The position numbers and the translations under genes were made by a program. From Gymnopilus junonius (taxonomy: Eukaryota > Basidiomycota > Agaricomycetes > Agaricales > Galerinaceae), in the NCBI GenBank assembly GCA_015501075.1, contig JADNYJ010000001.1, forward strand, positions 62,001 through 126,000: 64,000 nt of DNA, read 5' to 3'. The notes under the pieces are model-generated. The model worked only from the letters and a program-made list of their open reading frames with translations. It searched no databases and was not told where the DNA came from. This document shows, piece by piece, positions 43,626 through 55,062 of the stretch; position 1 is the first letter of the stretch; every line of letters starts with the position of its first letter.

Positions 43626-44475
43626 ATGAGCAATTTAGAAAGTAAGCAAACATCCTTACCTTCCTGACTCTATCTTCTGACATTGACTCTAAAGAGACGC
43701 TTTTCCAACTCAAGGTGATTTATGCCGAACTATACTGACATAATTGCGTTGACTTCATCTGCTGGGGGGGTGAAAGTTCACAGCAAAGACCCTGAATCGA
43801 CAGGCCAAGAAAGCGCAAAAGGACGAGAACACAGAGAAATCGCGGTTGAAAAAGGTGGAAACTTTCGTCTTCACCTCTAGGCTGACAATTAATATGGCAT
43901 CCATACTCTGCGCAGGCGCTTCAGCAGGGCAACAACGACGGAGCCCGGATCTACGCCTCAAATGCGATCCGCAAGAAGAGCGAAGCGCTGAATTTACTTC
44001 GTCTATCGAGCAGGATAGATGCCGTCGCTAGCCGGGTAGAGACTGCGGTAACGATGCGCCAGGTAACGGGGAACATGACCTCGGTCGTACGTGGGATGGA
44101 CAAGGCGATGGAGAGCATGAATCTTGAACGGGTCAGTATCTTCTGATCGGACCCACCCGTCCTATTTACCATCTGACTGCATCTCGTCCATAGATATCCC
44201 TCGTAATGGACAAATTCGAGACGCAATTCACCGATCTGGACGTCCAAACGTCCTACATGGAGGATGCGATGAGCTCAACGACGGCCGTCTCAACCCCGCA
44301 GGACCAGATCGAGCAGCTCATGCGCCAGACGGCAGAAGAGGCCAATATTGAACTGCAACACGATCTTGCTGCCAAGGATCTTGCAGAGGTGCCTGATTTG
44401 AGCCCCAAGGAGAAGATCAAGGATGAGGACGACAAGCTCGCTGATCGACTGAGGGCTCTGAGGCCTGTGACATGA
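43626..44475 (+). CDS. DID2: ESCRT-III accessory protein Did2/CHMP1 (Vps46)
   Basis: Did2 recruits and regulates the AAA ATPase Vps4 at endosomal ESCRT-III. Five exons join exactly (43626-43641, 43695-43714, 43777-43854, 43916-44131, 44194-44475) to 203 aa, the normal length. The first two exons are only 16 and 20 nt and encode MSNLEKTLFQLK. The Snf7 helical core follows: [40 protein letters not shown] and [16 protein letters not shown]. The C-terminal MIT-interacting motif (MIM1) is [12 protein letters not shown], so Vps4 and Vta1/MIT binding should be retained. No lesion was seen. Confidence 0.95.
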
Positions 44476-45230
44476 TAGAACGTTCCTCGATTCATGATTG
44501 CCCTTCAATTTACTATGCCCCTTCGGTGTCGTCCATCCTTTCATTTCTTGGAGTATCTATGTGTAATTTCTTGCCATGTACCATTAAACAGTGTCCCTCG
44601 CCCACGGACTTTAGACCGTCAATGATCTTCCATTCCCTGTCGCTTAATTAACTGCTTTCGATTCCAGACACGCTTTGGTTATCTGAGAGATGAAAAAAGG
44701 TACATCAGATTACTGTCATTATCATGATATCAAAACAACAAGAGGTTGTACAATATACACATCCGATCATGCCCAAAATGAAAGCATAGGAGGGGGGGGA
44801 AAGGTCATAAATGCATGAGGTAAAGACTATAGATTGCATTTTGGGGTCAAGGCGTAAAAGGGGCATGTATAAATCTATAGAGTCGTCGTGAAAGGCGAGC
44901 CTGAGGGGCATGAAGGCATGATGAAGCATGAATTAGAAGATTAGGAATGGAAAGAGTCAAGATTGAAACAAAAAGAAATTAGAATTAGAAGCATTGGCAA
45001 TTCCAAGAAGACACAATAAAAACCCATAAATATGGAGGAGATAGGTAAGATAAAGAAGGGTCAGCAAAGAGAATAAGGATCTCAATTGAAGATATACTTG
45101 ACGGTCTGGATGCAATGCTGAGTGGAGATGGCCAAGGCTAGGAGAGACGGAGAGCGAACCAAAGACGCTCAAGGCGTCAGGAAGAGAGCACAATGCGAGG
45201 CAAGTTCTTCAAGCAAGCACGAATGTCCCG
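44476..45230. other. Intergenic region between convergent genes
   Basis: The 3' ends of DID2 and the Ser/Pro-rich gene face each other here. A G8 run occurs near 44793. Short frames on the minus strand (44705-44929, 44957-45193) lack any recognisable motif. No gene is supported. Confidence 0.65.
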
Positions 45231-47890
45231 CTAAGCCTGCGCCAAGATGATCCTCACAAACTTGTCCAGTAATTGACGCTTGCCCTCATCTCCCAAGTGA
45301 GGCGCATTTACCAATAATCGTTCGACGAGCGATACAATACCCTTTGGACCGTCAAAAGGAATTTCATCCGCATCAAACTGGTGTACATCTAAATATGCAG
45401 GCTTGGTAAAACCCCCAAGGGAAAAAAAGAAAAAAACTCACAAGCCTTGAACAACTTGTAATCCCTCGGATCCAACGCATTCTTAAACACCTCGGCGACT
45501 TCCCTGCCCAACTTTGACCTCTCCACTTCTCTACCTCTATCGTCCTCCCATCCACTCTGACCAGAAACCGACCTTGTCCGATTCGTCGAGCCTGAAGCCG
45601 TCCTGGACATGCCATGCCCATGCGACGAGCCACTGGCCGTCCTAGAAAAGTAGGCGCTGTTGGGCAACAAGTCCAGCGCCTCCTCGCGCACTTTCGACGG
45701 GGCCCAAGCCAGCCCAAGACCTAGGTCCAACGAACGACCCTTGGTTCCCGAGCGATGACCTGCATTATAATTTGGACTGCCGTTGACAGTAGGAACGGGA
45801 ACAGGGGCACGGTCTCCAGTTCTCCTCAAGCTGCCCACTTTTCTAGAAGTCAACCTTTCCTTCTCGTCTCTCACCCTCTCACGCTCCTTCTCCGCCTTGC
45901 TGTTCCATGAGCTCGAGAGCGGGACCTCGTGCGCTGTATTTGTGCTCGCGGTGCCGGTGCTCCGAGTAGGAGAGGGTACGGGGGGCTCGAACGAGAAGGG
46001 CGGGTGCTGAGCAGATGTGAGACCTATCAGTCGAGTTACGCCTGTCCCGCTGGACGTTTTGAAGAGCGCGCGTCGGCCGGTGGCTCTACTCATACTTGAA
46101 GATTTGCCGTTGGGGGGACCTGTCCCGTTCGTGGATGTCGAACCGTGTTGTTCAGAGGGTGTGTTGGAGGAGCCTGGTGTGGTGCCGCGTTCAGAGGTAG
46201 GCGGTCTCTCTCGTTCTTTTTCCTTTCGCCGATCCCCCGTCCTTTCCTTCTCCATCTTCTCTCTCTCCTGAGCCCTCTTCATGGATAACTCCCTCTGCAA
46301 GGTGCCCACACCAGCCATGCCTGGGCCATATGTACTTTCTCTCTCCCTACCCAAGATATCCGAATTCTTACTCCAGCCACTATTCGTAGTCCCGTTACTC
46401 CCAGTGCGCTGCATGACGCTAGCACCCCATCCGGGCCGTTCAAAGTCGAAACTGCCGTGCTTTGTCGCGCGCGCGGCGCTGCTCAGCTGGGTCTTGAGAC
46501 CAGACCTGGACAACGGCTGGTGGTCTTGGGCTTTGCCTTGGCGGGCTTTGCCTTTGAAGTTTTGGGCTGCTGAGGGTGCACGTGTAGGGGTTAATCCCTC
46601 CTCGTCGACAACACCCATAGTGCCGGTGCGGTACTTGTATGTAGAATCCAAAGAACCTTTTGCGGTGTGGTATACCATACGAGCAGATGAGGATGCGTTT
46701 TGAGTGTTTTTGAGTGGTGTGGGAGGAGTATGCATAATTTTGGGAGCAACGATGGGGTCTACTGGATCTTTGAGGCTGCGGCGATGTAGCGACGAGACGT
46801 GCTTTAAAGGCCCAGATACGAGAGATGGTATCGGGGGGAGAATGGGTGGACCAGAACCGGAAGCAATCTGTTTGGAGTTTGGAAGGCTGGGCTCGGGTGT
46901 ATTGGGCTCTGTAGCGGACAATGAGTTGAATAAACCAGGATTGAAAAAGGCACGCACTGCTGGAAAAGAACTTTGAAATCTTGATAGAGGCAGCAGTAGA
47001 TCCGGTGGAAGAGGTGGTTGGATTGGTCACACGCAGAATTTTAGGCTCAGGTGAGGGGGAAGGAGTGCGATTGCGGGGAGAATGAGGGCGATAGGACTTT
47101 CTTGGACGGGGGGTAGAGTCGTCATCGAGTCCTGCTGTGGGGAGAGGGGGGACATCCAGAGAGGGACGGGGGCTGTTTGGGCGGGATCTGGACCTGGATC
47201 TGGAGGACTTGCGGCCGAGAGGGATGCTGAAGAAGTCATGGAGCTTCTGACGCGTGCCTGATGGCTTGTGGGTGGGTGGGGGAAGGGGGACAGGCGGAGG
47301 AGGCGAGTTGAGGACTACGGGGTTGCGCTTGGAGGCCTTGGGGGTCGAGGGCGTGACGGTGGTGGAGGAAAGGGGTCTGGACTGGATGCGGGTGGGTGGT
47401 TTGGAGGGATCGCCGGGGCTGGCAGCGGGGCGGCGTTGGGGCTTTGGGGTAGCGGCAGGCTCGTTCTTTGATCGCGAGCGTGATCGTGAGCTTGTGAGGA
47501 AACTGTAGAGCTACAGAGGGCATTCCAGCAGGGACAACAGGAGACACACGCAGACTCACCCTGTTCTCGCTCTTGGAGGGCCTCTCCATTGCTTGGTTGG
47601 GAGTCAACGGCAGACGGGGGGCGTGATCGGCATCACCCGAGATATCTGGGGCCTGTGAATGCAGCCCGAATAAGCGACAGAAGGACATGGGGAAGGAAGA
47701 GAGTTCACCTGGACCGCGGAGGAGCTGCCGTGTGTCCGCATGAGCGTTGCGAACTGTGGGGCAGGATGGAACACACGTGTTGGCAAAATGGCTGCTCACT
47801 TACGAGTCTGCAGCGCCCTCTGCCGACCGAGGCTGACGGCTGCCGGGCCAGAAGGCGCGCCAAGAACGAGTCCTCTGCAGCGGGAGCCAT
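45231..47890 (-). CDS. Hypothetical Ser/Pro/Arg-rich disordered protein with conserved ends
   Basis: I do not recognise this family. Reading from the Met at 47890, exons give MAPAAEDSFLARLLARQPSA, then APDISGDADHAPRLPLTPNQ, a basic Ser-Arg stretch (LTSSRSRSRSKNEP), and a conserved-looking motif KLHDFFSIPLGRKSSRSRSR. The large exon (about 45389-46957) is low-complexity with a charged REKMEKERTGDRRKEKERER coiled segment and many phospho-site-like SP/TP motifs. The final exon, ending in YVHQFDADEIPFDGPKGIVS then LVERLL and a KFVRIILAQA stop at 45231, looks folded and acidic-hydrophobic. Structured ends around a disordered middle suggest a scaffold. Total about 850-900 aa. The start lies 42 bp from the divergent acetyltransferase. 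Confidence 0.7.
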
Positions 47891-47932
47891 GAACGGCGGG
47901 TCTGAGGTTAGGGTTCTGTTATTTTTCATTCC

Positions 47933-49533
47933 ATGATCATCACCAACGCCTGTCGTTGGTCACTGCGGCGTCTGCCCCGTCTGTCACGACTCTCCTCTTC
48001 ATGTCCGCCCGAGCTCCCCAACTTTCCCTGCGTCGATGCCCATGCCGTCCGTGAGTCCCGCCTCCTCGCCGACACCGGCCCCGAACCCCCCTACGCCCGT
48101 CCGAGTCCGACCACCTACCACACCTACCACCATCCCCGGCCTCTGCCCCTCAGCTACTCCCTCACCCCCCTGCCCTCCTTCGACATCGCTTACGAAACTT
48201 GGGGCACGCTCTCCCCACGCAAGGACAATGCCATCCTCCTCCACACCGGCCTCTCCGCCTCCTCCCATGCCGCATCCACGCCCGCCAATCCCGCCCCAGG
48301 CTGGTGGGAAAAGTTCATCGGCCCAGGCAAGGCCATCGACACCAACCAGTTCTTTGTCATCTGCACCAATGTCCTCGGCGGGTGCTACGGCTCCTCCGGT
48401 CCCTCATCCATCGATCCCGCCACCGGCAAGCACTGGGCGACCCGCTTCCCCATCGTGTCCGTATTCGACATGGTCAATGCCCAGTTCCGCCTCCTCGAAC
48501 ATCTCGGCATCTCCAAGCTCTATGCCAGTGTCGGCTCGTCCATGGGCGCAATGCAGAGTCTGGCTGCTGGTTGGCTGCACCCCGATCGTGTGGGGAAAAT
48601 CGTGAGCATAAGTGGGACCGCTCGGAGCAGCCCTGCAGCCATCGCCATGCGCTTTGCACAACGAAGCGGTGCGTCTGTTGTCAATATGTCCTCTCGTTTT
48701 ATCCTTCTCATCCCCCACATCAGTTCTCATGGCAGATCCCAACTGGAAGAATGGCTTTTATTATGAAGGACTCCCCCCTCACACAGGCATGAAACTGGCT
48801 CGTCGTATGTCCTCTCTTACTTTTCCATCTTGCATTACCAATCCCTCGCAGAAATAGCCACCATCACCTATCGCTCCGGTCCAGAATGGGATCTCCGCTT
48901 CGGCCGACAATTGCGCATCCCGCCCGAGTCTGACATCCCGACAGTCCCAATCCCAGTCCTGAACGCCCTCCTGTCCTATGCCCCGACTTCCTCATCGAAA
49001 CCTATCTCGACCACCAGGGCGAGTCCTTCTGCCTCAAATACGACGCCAACTCTCTCATATACATCTCCAAGGCAATGGATCTCTTTGACATGACACAGCC
49101 TGCTCTCCAGGCTCTCAACGTCAAACCCTCCTCTTTCTCCCCCTCCTCCTCTTCACCCTCACCCAACGCCGAAGCCGACCCCTCCGCTCTCCAGCCACAC
49201 AAGACCTCGCATTCCAAATCCCACCCACCACCTGTCAACCCACCGCCCCATCTCTCCTCCCTCGCAGCTGGTATGGCCCCGCTCAAACATATACCAACTC
49301 TAGTCCTCGGTGTTCAGAGTGATATCCTTTTCACGGTCGAGCAGCAGCGCGAGGTCGCTGATGCACTGCGCATGGCGGGTAACGAGAACGTAAGCTACTA
49401 TGAGCTTGGAGGCGTTTGGGGTCACGATACCTTTTTGTGAGTACCAACTACCCTTTTAAATGACTTGTATTGACGGTTTTCCAGAATCGATGTTCTGAAT
49501 GTAGGCGGAGCCATTCGCGGATTCCTGTCATGA
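47933..49533 (+). CDS. Serine/homoserine O-acetyltransferase of the CysA/Met2 alpha/beta-hydrolase family
   Basis: Family members acetylate homoserine (Met2) or serine (CysA/Cys2) with acetyl-CoA for sulfur amino acid synthesis. The Arg-rich N-terminus ([17 protein letters not shown]) fits a mitochondrial presequence, and the next stretch [16 protein letters not shown] resembles CysA-type enzymes. Core motifs: [50 protein letters not shown], the nucleophile elbow [30 protein letters not shown] (which favours CysA), KAMDLFDMT, a long Ser/Pro-rich insertion near 49125-49255, and GHDTF with the catalytic His. The last exon ([15 protein letters not shown]) stops at 49531-49533. Between about 48920 and 48965 the reading frame changes. 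Only a 29-bp GT-AG segment or a missing base would bridge it. Confidence 0.85.
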
Positions 49534-49762
49534 TACACAGAAATACACCCACCGCTCAATGTAATATATCCCTTATGTAACAATTAAAATTAAGGCACGT
49601 CGCATGACGCGACGCGTCTCTTTGTACATGTTTATTTTAGGAGGCTTTGTCTTCCCGGACCGAATCAAAGTATGAATCTTGGCAAGCAACTTGCCTGCGG
49701 ACCACCTTCCTCTTCATCGTACATACATACCCACTTTCTAATTTCACTTTCAAAGTCCTACA

Positions 49763-50691
49763 ATGAATCGACTCTTTGGCAGCTCCTCAAGCAAGAAACC
49801 TAAACCTTCATTGCAAGATGCTATCACCTCTGTCAGTGCTCATCTTGGGCTCTCTGTCAACCTGAATTCATGATGCAATCGCAGACAGACGCTCGAATGG
49901 CTTCGATAGAAGTCAAAGTTCGTAAGCTCGATGGTGAATTAGCTCGGTATAAGGAACAGATGTCAAAGCTGCGCAACGGACCAGGCAAGGTACGTACGCT
50001 TGCAACGGCCCCTTAATTACATTCCTGTAACCATCCACACAGGACGCAATTCAACAACGCGCTCTGCGTACACTCAAGCAAAAACGGATGTACGAAGCCC
50101 AGATCGCGCAACTCACCCAACAAACGTTCAACATGGAGAGCGCAGCGCTCGCCACCGACAACCTGCGCAACACGATGGCCACGCTCGACGCTATGCAGAT
50201 CGCGAACAAGGAGATGCGCAAGCAGTATGGAAAGATTGATATTGATAAGATCGAGGTGCGAAAACCCTGTTCCTGTTTCCGTTTGGGCGCCTGATGCCAC
50301 TCGGTCCCTTCGAATTAGAATATGCATTATGATATGGAGGATTTATTGGAGCAGGCGAATGAGATACAGGAGACGTTAGGACGCTCATACGCAGTGCCTG
50401 ACGAGATCGATGAAGCAGATTTGGAAGCAGGTGCGTCATATCCTGCATTTGCATTGTTTTCTCGTACTCATATCAGTCGACCCCCAGAACTGGATGCCCT
50501 GCAATTAGAAGAGGAGGAGGAAGGCCCTTCGTATCTTGCTGATCTCAACAAAGTACCAGATTTCATAGACGAGCCTCCTGTAGAACTAGGAGAGGTGAGC
50601 ATGTTCCTTTCGCTTTTGCATCTGGGTGCCAATTCTCTTTTCATCTGTGCAGACACCGGCCCAACAAGAAGCTGTCAAGCAGACAGGCTAA
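49763..50691 (+). CDS. VPS60: ESCRT-III accessory protein Vps60/CHMP5
   Basis: Vps60 binds Vta1 and helps stimulate Vps4 in multivesicular body sorting. The N-terminus is the family's MNRLFGSSSSKKPKPSLQDA. The Snf7-type helices read TDARMASIEVKVRKLDGELA, QQRALRTLKQKRMYEAQIAQ and TDNLRNTMATLDAMQIANKE. The second half has MHYDMEDLLEQANEIQETLG, AVPDEIDEADLEAE with ELDALQLEEEEE, and VPDFIDEPPVELGE. The last exon (TPAQQEAVKQTG) ends in a stop at 50689-50691, after an acceptor gtgcag. Five or six short introns separate the exons. An ACGCGT box lies upstream at 49612-49617 within gacgcgacgcgtc. The gene is convergent with the aldehyde dehydrogenase. Confidence 0.94.
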
Positions 50692-50814
50692 ATCTGTTTT
50701 CAATTGTAAACATAGCATGGTGTTCATATTGTTAGATGTACTTGTAATCAACTTTGGGATTCCTCTGGATGGGTATGTATCATTTCCAGTGCTTCAAGCA
50801 TCAAGATATCGAGC

Positions 50815-53071
50815 TCAACCATATCGCCGTGGTTCTCTTGAATTATCATCCGCAAACCAATCATCGTTCTTCCTGCTGTCTTCGACAGAGGCAGTGTTAA
50901 CGATCGTTGACTTACTCTGCGAGTCTGGTGGCCAATTTGTCAGTAATCAGAGGGAGGCATCAAAGTGAGGACATACAAGCTTCAAATGCCTCTATACCGT
51001 TCTCTCTGCCAATACCGCTTGATTTCATTCCTCCCCTATATAATAATGATGTTTGTGGGATTGAACAATACAAGGGGCTACAGTTCGTAAAACTCACCAA
51101 GGAGAACTCGGGTCATTGCGATGGTGTGTATTAACCCAGCAAAGGCCAGATTGGATCGCAGCTGATACGCGATGTGCCCTGGATAAATCTGTCGTCCAGA
51201 TACCCGCCCCAAGCCCATACTTGCTAGCATTGGCCAAGTGGATCGCCTCAGCTTCAGTCTGATCAAGCCCTTTCAGTAAGAGTAACAAAACGGACACCTA
51301 GACTAACTTTGAAGGGCTTCACAACAACAACAGGGCCGAAAACCTCTTCTTGCCAAATTTCATCTTCGACAGAAACATCAGAGATAACAGTGGGTGGGTA
51401 AAAGCTGCCTTGGGAGAAGTCAAAGCCGTCAAGGTCAGATATACCTGTCATAGGCTCTCCCCCGGTGAGAATGGAGGCCTTCACAGACGCCCTTTTGACC
51501 ATTTCATCCATTCTCTGTAGGTGTTTTGGCGAAATGACAGAGCCCATCATGCATTTTGGATTGGAAGCTAATATTAAAGGTTTGGTTGTAGGGGAAAAGG
51601 AGGATCAAGGAACTCACGGTCGCCCATTCGTCGCCTGATACTATCGACTTTCTGCATGAATAGAGACATAAAGTTGCCGTATATCTTGTCATGCACGATT
51701 AGGCGAGTCCCAGATACACAAGTTTGACCAGAGGCAACGAAGGAGGCAAAGGCTGCACCATTCACTGCACTGACAAGGTCTGCATCCTCGAATAGAACAA
51801 TAGGAGCCTTGAGTGTGTTAATCGGTGAGCGTAAGGACAGGAATGTCGACAAAAAGTGCACCTTGCCTCCGAGTTCAGCCGTATATGTGGCGAGGTTTGC
51901 ACCGACGATGCTTCCTATCTGGTGGCCTGTCGATGTCCCGGCCTTAAACAAATTCAGAAAGGCGTTAATGTCAAACAGAAGAACTATGAAATACAGTAAT
52001 GTCGACTTTGCGAATTGATGGATGCTTCACTATAGAATTTGCTGTATCGGGACCGCCTGGCAGAAATGATAAGACCTTTGGAGGCACTGTGGAACTGCCA
52101 TGTAAGTGTAAGTAGACGACAGTGATGCAATGAATGCATACCTCCAGCCTTCTCTGCCATTTGAATGAATTCGTAAACAGTTACTGGCGCAAACTATAAT
52201 AGGAGATAAAGTGTGGGGCATGTTTTATCTTGATGGATTTCCTCACTTCTGAAGGTTTGACGACTACGCTGTTTCCAGCTGCCAAGGCCGGTGCAATCTT
52301 CTTAATGGCTATTAGTAGAGGGTGATTAAATGGCTATCTTACATCTCTCATCAAATTAGAAAGGTGGTGGTAACAATAATGTGCTTACAGTGATTTGAGC
52401 AACGACCCCAAGAGGTACCCTCTCAACATAGTTGAGGAGCTTGCCCTGAGTAGGAGCCACAAATGACTGATGAGTCCGTAATAGAGCTGCATAATAATCT
52501 CTGTTGTATAAAATAGGTCAGTGATTAAAACAGTGGCGTAGTTAATGGCTGATACATACAGCCATTCAGGCAGACGACCAAGCTGAGTTCGCATCTCGCG
52601 GATAGCTCTGCCAGTTTGTAACGTTTCCAATTCGGCCAAAGACGGGATCTTCTCCTCTAACACACGAGCCAGTTTTGACAATACTTTCGAACGGGAGAGT
52701 GACGAAGACCTGGACCACACGCCAGAGTCGAAAGCACACTGTGCTTCCCAGATAGTGCTGTGGACATGCTCTACAGACGAGGATTGAACTCTAAGACATT
52801 ATCTTGTCAAAAAGGCTCGTAAATATTCAAAACAATTATTGACATACGTAAATAGCCCCTCTCCCGTTGCAGGATTGAAGACAGGAATACTATGTGCATT
52901 GTTTAGTTACAAATCACCCGGCTAAGTCGCAAAGGCGCTGACTGACTCGCTGGGAGGATGACTTGGGGCATAAGGCTTTACATGAATGAATCTATGAGTT
53001 ACAAGGGGTGTAACCCTCGTAAGTGTACCTGGATGGAGAGCTACTAGCCGCTCCCTTGGAAAGTATGGCAT
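50815..53071 (-). CDS. Aldehyde dehydrogenase (ALDH superfamily)
   Basis: The enzyme oxidises an aldehyde to a carboxylic acid with NAD(P)+. Visible motifs: [10 protein letters not shown] (N-terminal), [20 protein letters not shown], a VPLGVV-type active-site entrance, ELGGK with the general-base Glu (about 51860-51875), [20 protein letters not shown] and the catalytic Cys in [10 protein letters not shown] (about 51710-51740). Later come [28 protein letters not shown] and [17 protein letters not shown]. The following exon completes [19 protein letters not shown] and the last exon gives YSQSKSTIV, then a hydrophilic tail ending REPRRYG and a stop at 50815-50817. Substrate is not predictable. 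The start at 53071 ([14 protein letters not shown]) is uncertain because the next splice does not join in phase. Confidence 0.88.
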
Positions 53072-53297
53072 GCCAGTTCAAGTGAGTGTACCCTTGGAAT
53101 AGGATGGGAAACTGTAGCACCTTTAGATAGAAACACTGGCAAAGAACGCGTTAGTCACGTGCTAAAGTTCAGGGCCCAGCGGCTCCGGAGTCCGGAAACT
53201 TTAATAAGGACTTTGGTTGACTGGCCCTCATCCATCGCTATCTCTTTCTTCCTCCCACCACCTTGAAAGATTTTTGTATTTTTCTAGGTTCTTGATT

Positions 53298-55062
53298 ATG
53301 GCGCCTCGTCGTTCTTCTCGCGCCCCGTCCACGAAACCTGCCTCTAAACCAGCAGCTGAAAGTGCTGCACCCAAACCTATCAACGGCTCTAAGCGTGCTG
53401 CCTCTCCCGAGCGGAAGGAGGCACCCCCATCTAAGCGATCCCGCTCAGTGGCACCAAAATCGGAGAACGAACCACCTGTGAAGCCTCCCTCTCGCAAACC
53501 TCGCTCAAAAACTGCTGCAGCTAAAGCAGCTGCAGAACCTGCACCCAAAAAAGCCAGAAAACTATCACCCATCAGGGAAGCACAGCCCGCACCTTCCACC
53601 CAACAATTAAAGCTCTATTTTAATCCACTGCCAACTCCCCCTAAGAAGCAGAGGCCCGGACTTCTCCCTTTCGCATGGGGCACAGGCAACTTTGGTCAGT
53701 TTGGCATGGGTCCTGACGTCCTCGATGAATTGCCCAAGCCGAAACGGAATTTGTGGGCTGAGGCAGAGATGGAAAAGAACTCCTTTGGCGAAAACAAGGC
53801 TGGCATGGAATTCGTCGCGTCTGGTGGATTACACACCATTTTCATCGATGAGAAGGGAACGGTACGTGTCCTGCATTTCCAATTGAACCTCTCTGACATT
53901 AGACTAGGTATGGACATGTGGTGTTAATGACGATGCAGCACTTGGTCGCATCACACAAAACGTTCCAGATCCCAATAACCCCGGCTCTTTCCTCAGCGTG
54001 GACGACCTCACCGCCATTCCCCATCCTCTACCGACATTGATTGACGAGGGCTTCCGTGCAGTCAAGGCAGTCGCTGGTGACAGCATTTGTGCCGCAGTCA
54101 GTGATAAAGGCGAGCTGCGTGTTTGGGGCTCCTTCCGAGTACGTCAATATTCTGTGGTTTATCATTCCTTTTAGACGACTTAAATCCTATGTACGCAGGC
54201 AAACGAAGGTTCTCTCGGTTTCTCTACTGGCCTACAACATCAATACACACCAGTACCTATACTTGAACTGAGTCATAAACCTGGTGACATCGAAAAAGTG
54301 TCGTCCATCGCAGCCGGTAGTAATCATCTGCTTGTCCTTACAACCCATGGCCATATTTACTCGTGGGGTGCTGGAGAGCAAGCCCAGCTTGGTAGAAAAG
54401 TTCTGGAGCGCCGCAAAATGAACGGTACCGTCCCCGAGAAGGTCACTCTGGGAACGCGCGGTCGGAAGGCAGTGACTGTTGGTGCTGGTGCCTTCCATTC
54501 ATTTGCCGTTGACGATAATGGCGATGTATGGGGATGGGGTTTAAACAGTATGGGCCAAACCGGAACCGGATTTTCGTCCTCCGAGGATTCCGTTGTTCAA
54601 CTGCCGCAGAAAGTCAAAAACCTCAGTAAAGAAGAACTCGGTGCCGATATTGTTGTACAAGTAGCAGGCGGCACCCATCATACCCTCTTCCTATTGCAAT
54701 CAGGCAAGGTCTATGCTACCGGACGCTCTAGTGCTGGCCAGCTTGGCCTTCCTGAGGACCATCCTGCATTCAAGGATCGAGCTGATGACGAATTTGTTCC
54801 AGAGCCAGTTCTAGTACCCTTCCCAGATCCAAATGACCCCATCGTTGGAATATCATGTGGACCACATAATAGTGCAGCTGTCACTCGAGGCGGCGCATTG
54901 TATGCCTGGGGACAGGGTGTCCAAGGCGAACTGGGCCTCGGAGATGTTGAAGAAGCCAAAATACCGCAAGTCGTTGTGCGTAAGGATGGCGGCGCATGGT
55001 TTGCTGCTGCTGTATCTTGTGGAGGCCAGCATACTGTAGGACTCTTCCGCAAGAAGAATTGA
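53298..55062 (+). CDS. RCC1: RCC1-family Ran guanine nucleotide exchange factor
   Basis: RCC1 (Srm1/Pim1) is the chromatin-bound GEF that charges Ran with GTP in the nucleus. I start at the Met MAPRRSSRAPSTKP (53298); an upstream in-frame Met at 53217 adds a less likely leader. The first roughly 100 residues are Lys/Arg/Ala/Pro-rich (SKRSRSVAPKSE, KPRSKTAAAKAA), a DNA/chromatin-binding and nuclear import region. The seven-bladed propeller follows: FAWGTGNFGQFGMG, VWTCGVNDDAALGR, AVAGDSICAAVSDKGELRVW, SSIAAGSNHLLVLTTHGHIY with SWGAGEQAQLGR, VWGWGLNSMGQTG, VAGGTHHTLFLLQSGKVYAT and SCGPHNSAAVTRGGALYAWG. It ends SCGGQHTVGLFRKKN at 55062. Two to three introns interrupt the 5' half. The gene is intact. 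Confidence 0.95.

Noticed and set aside
46281..46976. Plus-strand frames opposite the Ser/Pro-rich gene
   Set aside because: They are antisense shadows of a long, GC-rich, low-complexity exon; the minus-strand frame continues through splice sites and conserved ends.
48036..48792. Alternative plus-strand frames over the acetyltransferase exon 1
   Set aside because: Pro/Ser-rich or Arg/His-rich composition from GC-rich codons read out of frame; the acetyltransferase frame has all family motifs.
53228..53599. Minus-strand 123-codon frame opposite the RCC1 N-terminus
   Set aside because: Shadow of the Lys/Ala/Pro-rich RCC1 leader.
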